Assembly (NCBI RefSeq): GCF_013402795.1
Contig: NZ_CP058595.1
Coordinates: 159,501 to 223,500 of the forward strand
Source of the DNA: Costertonia aggregata
GTDB taxonomy: Bacteria > Bacteroidota > Bacteroidia > Flavobacteriales > Flavobacteriaceae
Length of the DNA: 64,000 bases
Direction of reading: 5' to 3'
Within the stretch, counting starts at the first letter, position 1. Each line of letters opens with the position of its first letter. Made by a program: the position numbers and the translations under genes. The notes below the pieces were generated by a model, which saw only the letters and a program-made list of their open reading frames with translations, was not told the DNA's origin and did not search any database. Below are positions 61,864 to 64,000 of this stretch, piece by piece.

Positions 61864-63801
61864 ATGAAACAACTCGTTACATTTTTTGCAATTGCCCTAA
61901 TATGGGGCTGTAAAGAAGAGAAGCCCAAAGAACCTACAGTGGCGGAAAACCTAAAAACCTACACAATTGAACAAATGATGGACAATGAAGCCATTGGCGG
62001 TGGTAGCTTTTCGCCTGATAAATCAAAAATGCTGATATCAAGTAACCGATCGGGTATTTACAATATGTATACAGTACCTACATCAGGTGGGGAAATAACG
62101 CCGTTGACCCAATCTGATAGTTCATCGGTATTTGCGACGTCTTATTTTCCCAATGACGAACGTATCTTGTTTCGAATGGATGGAAACGGAGACGAAATAT
62201 ATCATATTTACCTAAGGGACATGGATGGCAGTCAAAGAGATTTGACTCCTTTTGAAGGGGCTAGGGCCGGTTTTTCAGGCTGGACGGACGACAAAAAAGG
62301 ATTTCTGTTTACATCCAATAAAAGAGATGCCAGATATACTGATTTGTATGAAATGGACATAGCTACCTTTACCCCAAAAATGCTATACAAAAACGAAGAT
62401 GGCTATTTTATTGGCGTGCTATCCAAAGACAAAAAATACCTATCTCTCATAAAACCTATCAATACGAACGATGCCGATTTGTTTTTGTACAACATGGAAG
62501 ATAAATCCTTAACAAAAATAAATACAAATCAAAGCGCGAACAGCCCCGAGGATTACTCGCCCGATGGTAAATACCTTTACTACACCACAGATGATGGCAG
62601 TGAGTTTGCCCAATTAATGAAATATAATATTGCCGATAAGACCAGCGAAAAGGTAATGGCCAAAAACTGGGATATTATGGGTAGCTATTTTACGGAAAAT
62701 GGTAAATACAGGGTAACTTATATTAATGAAGATGCTAAAAATACGATTGAAGTAATGGATGTGGCTTCCGGGGAAAATATTGAATTGCCAAATCTTGAAA
62801 ATATGGATATTACCAACGTAGGCTTTTCCCGTGATGAAAAATCAATGCGTTTTTATGCAGGTGGTTCGCATACACCTTCCAACCTATATGTGTTTAACCT
62901 AGAAACAAAAGAGCAGACCAAATTGACCGATGTGCTGAACAATGAAATTCAGCCTCAGGATTTGGTAAATGCCGAGGTAATCAGATATGAATCTTTTGAC
63001 GGGTTGGAAATCCCGGCAATATATTACAAGCCACACCAAGCCACCACAACATCAAAAGTTCCTGCACTCGTATGGGTACATGGCGGTCCCGGTGGTCAAT
63101 CCCGGCAAGGGTTTAGTTCTTTTATCCAATATATGGTAAATCACGGGTATGCGGTTTTGGCCGTTAACAACAGGGGAAGCAGTGGCTATGGGAAAACCTT
63201 TTATAAAATGGATGACCTAAACCATGGTGACAAGGATTTAAAAGATTGTATCGAGGGTAAAAATTGGTTGGCGAAACAACCCGAAATTAATGCTGAAAAA
63301 ATAGGGATAATAGGCGGTTCGTACGGTGGTTATATGACGATGGCCGCTTTAACCTATGCCCCGGAAGAATTTGATGTAGGTGTAAACCTATTTGGCGTTA
63401 CCAATTGGATACGAACCTTAAGAAGTATTCCACCATGGTGGGAGGCCCAAAAAGAAGCTTTATATCTAGAGCTGGGTGACCCCAATAGTGCAGATTCCGT
63501 TCGTTTAAAGAAAATTTCCCCACTTTTTCATACGGATAAAGTGACCAAACCCCTTATAGTGTTACAAGGCGCCAAAGACCCAAGGGTCTTACAGGTTGAG
63601 TCGGACGAAATTGTGGCGGGTGTTCGAAAAAACGGTGTTCCAGTAGAATATGTTCTTTTTGAGGATGAAGGACACGGTTTTGTGAAAAAAGAAAATCAAA
63701 TCGAAGCCTATAGCAAGGTTTTGGAGTTTTTGGACGTGCATTTAAAAGGCGATAAGGGCACCCCGATTAAAGATGGTAAAAGTATTGAAAGCGATATCTA
63801 A
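61864..63801 (+). CDS. Lipoprotein S9-family prolyl-oligopeptidase-type peptidase
   Basis: A 645-residue lipoprotein (Cys16 in IALIWGCKEE). Residues about 40-400 form a PD40/TolB-type beta-propeller (SFSPDKSKMLISSNRSGIYN, SPDGKYLYYTTDDGSEFAQ). The C-terminal alpha/beta-hydrolase domain has an oxyanion region WVHGGPGGQSRQGF, the nucleophile Ser486 in GGSYGGYM, the Asp in LQGAKDPRV and the His in EDEGHGF. Cleaves acylated or proline-containing peptides, probably at the cell envelope. Starts 30 nt after the BNR gene and is likely cotranscribed with it. Confidence 0.93.
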   Translation: MKQLVTFFAIALIWGCKEEKPKEPTVAENLKTYTIEQMMDNEAIGGGSFSPDKSKMLISSNRSGIYNMYTVPTSGGEITPLTQSDSSSVFATSYFPNDERILFRMDGNGDEIYHIYLRDMDGSQRDLTPFEGARAGFSGWTDDKKGFLFTSNKRDARYTDLYEMDIATFTPKMLYKNEDGYFIGVLSKDKKYLSLIKPINTNDADLFLYNMEDKSLTKINTNQSANSPEDYSPDGKYLYYTTDDGSEFAQLMKYNIADKTSEKVMAKNWDIMGSYFTENGKYRVTYINEDAKNTIEVMDVASGENIELPNLENMDITNVGFSRDEKSMRFYAGGSHTPSNLYVFNLETKEQTKLTDVLNNEIQPQDLVNAEVIRYESFDGLEIPAIYYKPHQATTTSKVPALVWVHGGPGGQSRQGFSSFIQYMVNHGYAVLAVNNRGSSGYGKTFYKMDDLNHGDKDLKDCIEGKNWLAKQPEINAEKIGIIGGSYGGYMTMAALTYAPEEFDVGVNLFGVTNWIRTLRSIPPWWEAQKEALYLELGDPNSADSVRLKKISPLFHTDKVTKPLIVLQGAKDPRVLQVESDEIVAGVRKNGVPVEYVLFEDEGHGFVKKENQIEAYSKVLEFLDVHLKGDKGTPIKDGKSIESDI

Positions 63802-63875
63802 AATCACTGGACAACTATAATACGATCGTTCAAAACAATATCTAAAAAAAGATTCTGTCATAAATAAATAATTTA

Positions 63876-64000
63876 ATGAAGAGATTACTTTTGTCATTAT
63901 TAGTGTTTTTTACCATATCGGCCAATGCTCAAGACACGGGAGAGGATGAATGGGGTGCGTGGCTTATGTATTTTGGTATGAACAAAATATCGGAAAAATG
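63876..64000 (+). CDS. Start of a DUF2490-type outer-membrane protein gene (cut by window end)
   Basis: Forty-one codons are visible: a signal peptide MKRLLLSLLVFFTISANAQ, then DTGEDEWGAWLMYFGMNKISEK. The WGAWLMYFGMNKIS pattern just after the signal is typical of DUF2490 proteins, which are small outer-membrane beta-barrels. The gene continues beyond 64000. It follows the S9 peptidase by 74 nt; whether it shares its transcript cannot be judged. Confidence 0.7.
   Translation, partial: MKRLLLSLLVFFTISANAQDTGEDEWGAWLMYFGMNKISEK

Noticed and set aside
1-64000. tRNA and rRNA genes
   Set aside because: No stretch with cloverleaf-type pairing or rRNA-like conserved sequence was noticed by reading; a dedicated search was not possible.

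Overview
The window looks like a chromosome segment from a marine Flavobacteriaceae-type member of the Bacteroidota. This rests on Bacteroidota-style promoters (TTG, about 19 nt, then TAnnTTTG), short Gly-less lipoproteins and Ala-X-Gln signal peptides, sigma/sensor triplets, MG2/TonB-plug proteins, very short intergenic gaps, and many genes of the families found in that group. No rRNA, tRNA or CRISPR array was seen.

Layout. 1-954: end of a sigma-factor-type operon (membrane protein plus Spy-like sensor). 972-11273: BNR-repeat lipoprotein, RsmB-like rRNA methyltransferase, the large purine enzyme PurL, an MG2/plug protein, a GNAT acetyltransferase and a glycosidase-like lipoprotein. 11504-19975: fatty acid degradation, with an acyl-CoA ligase, then a MarR regulator with a clear 24-nt palindromic operator, and fadN-fadA-fadE. 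A four-helix-bundle gene flanked by heptad-built inverted repeats sits between fadA and fadE. 20114-22732: divergent pair of PLP enzymes, one carrying a Tat-like signal. 22865-26194: leftward ECF sigma, anti-sigma-like membrane protein, beta-barrel-like protein and secreted protein. 26512-36669: trehalose-related divergent pair (GH15 enzyme versus OtsA-OtsB fusion), then a run with a PD40/SnoaL protein, an MFS carrier, a TMEM175-like channel, and M28 and M1 peptidases.

36670-44570 is an AT-rich accessory island: single genes with GTTGGC/GCCAAC boundary repeats, a LytTR regulator, a ChaN/TIKI-like lipoprotein, a pseudogene with two in-frame stops, an IS110-family element whose 3' non-coding end folds into paired hairpins (a candidate bridge/seek RNA), and a MazE/MazF-type module bracketed by about 90-bp direct repeats.

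44573-52312 is a compact leftward five-gene operon resembling those of Planctomycetes: PSCyt1-DUF1549-DUF1553 protein, Tat-exported DUF1501 protein, Tat-exported NHL propeller, a chitobiase-C lipoprotein, and a DUF2231/cytochrome/LRR membrane protein. It carries three CxxCH haem motifs and is the best candidate here for an uncharacterised periplasmic redox system. 52522-64000 returns to ordinary genes: YdeI-like protein, MFS carrier, CDP-alcohol phosphatidyltransferase, amidohydrolase, NTF2-like protein, TPMT-like methyltransferase, a large sortilin/BNR protein, an S9 peptidase, and the start of a DUF2490 protein.
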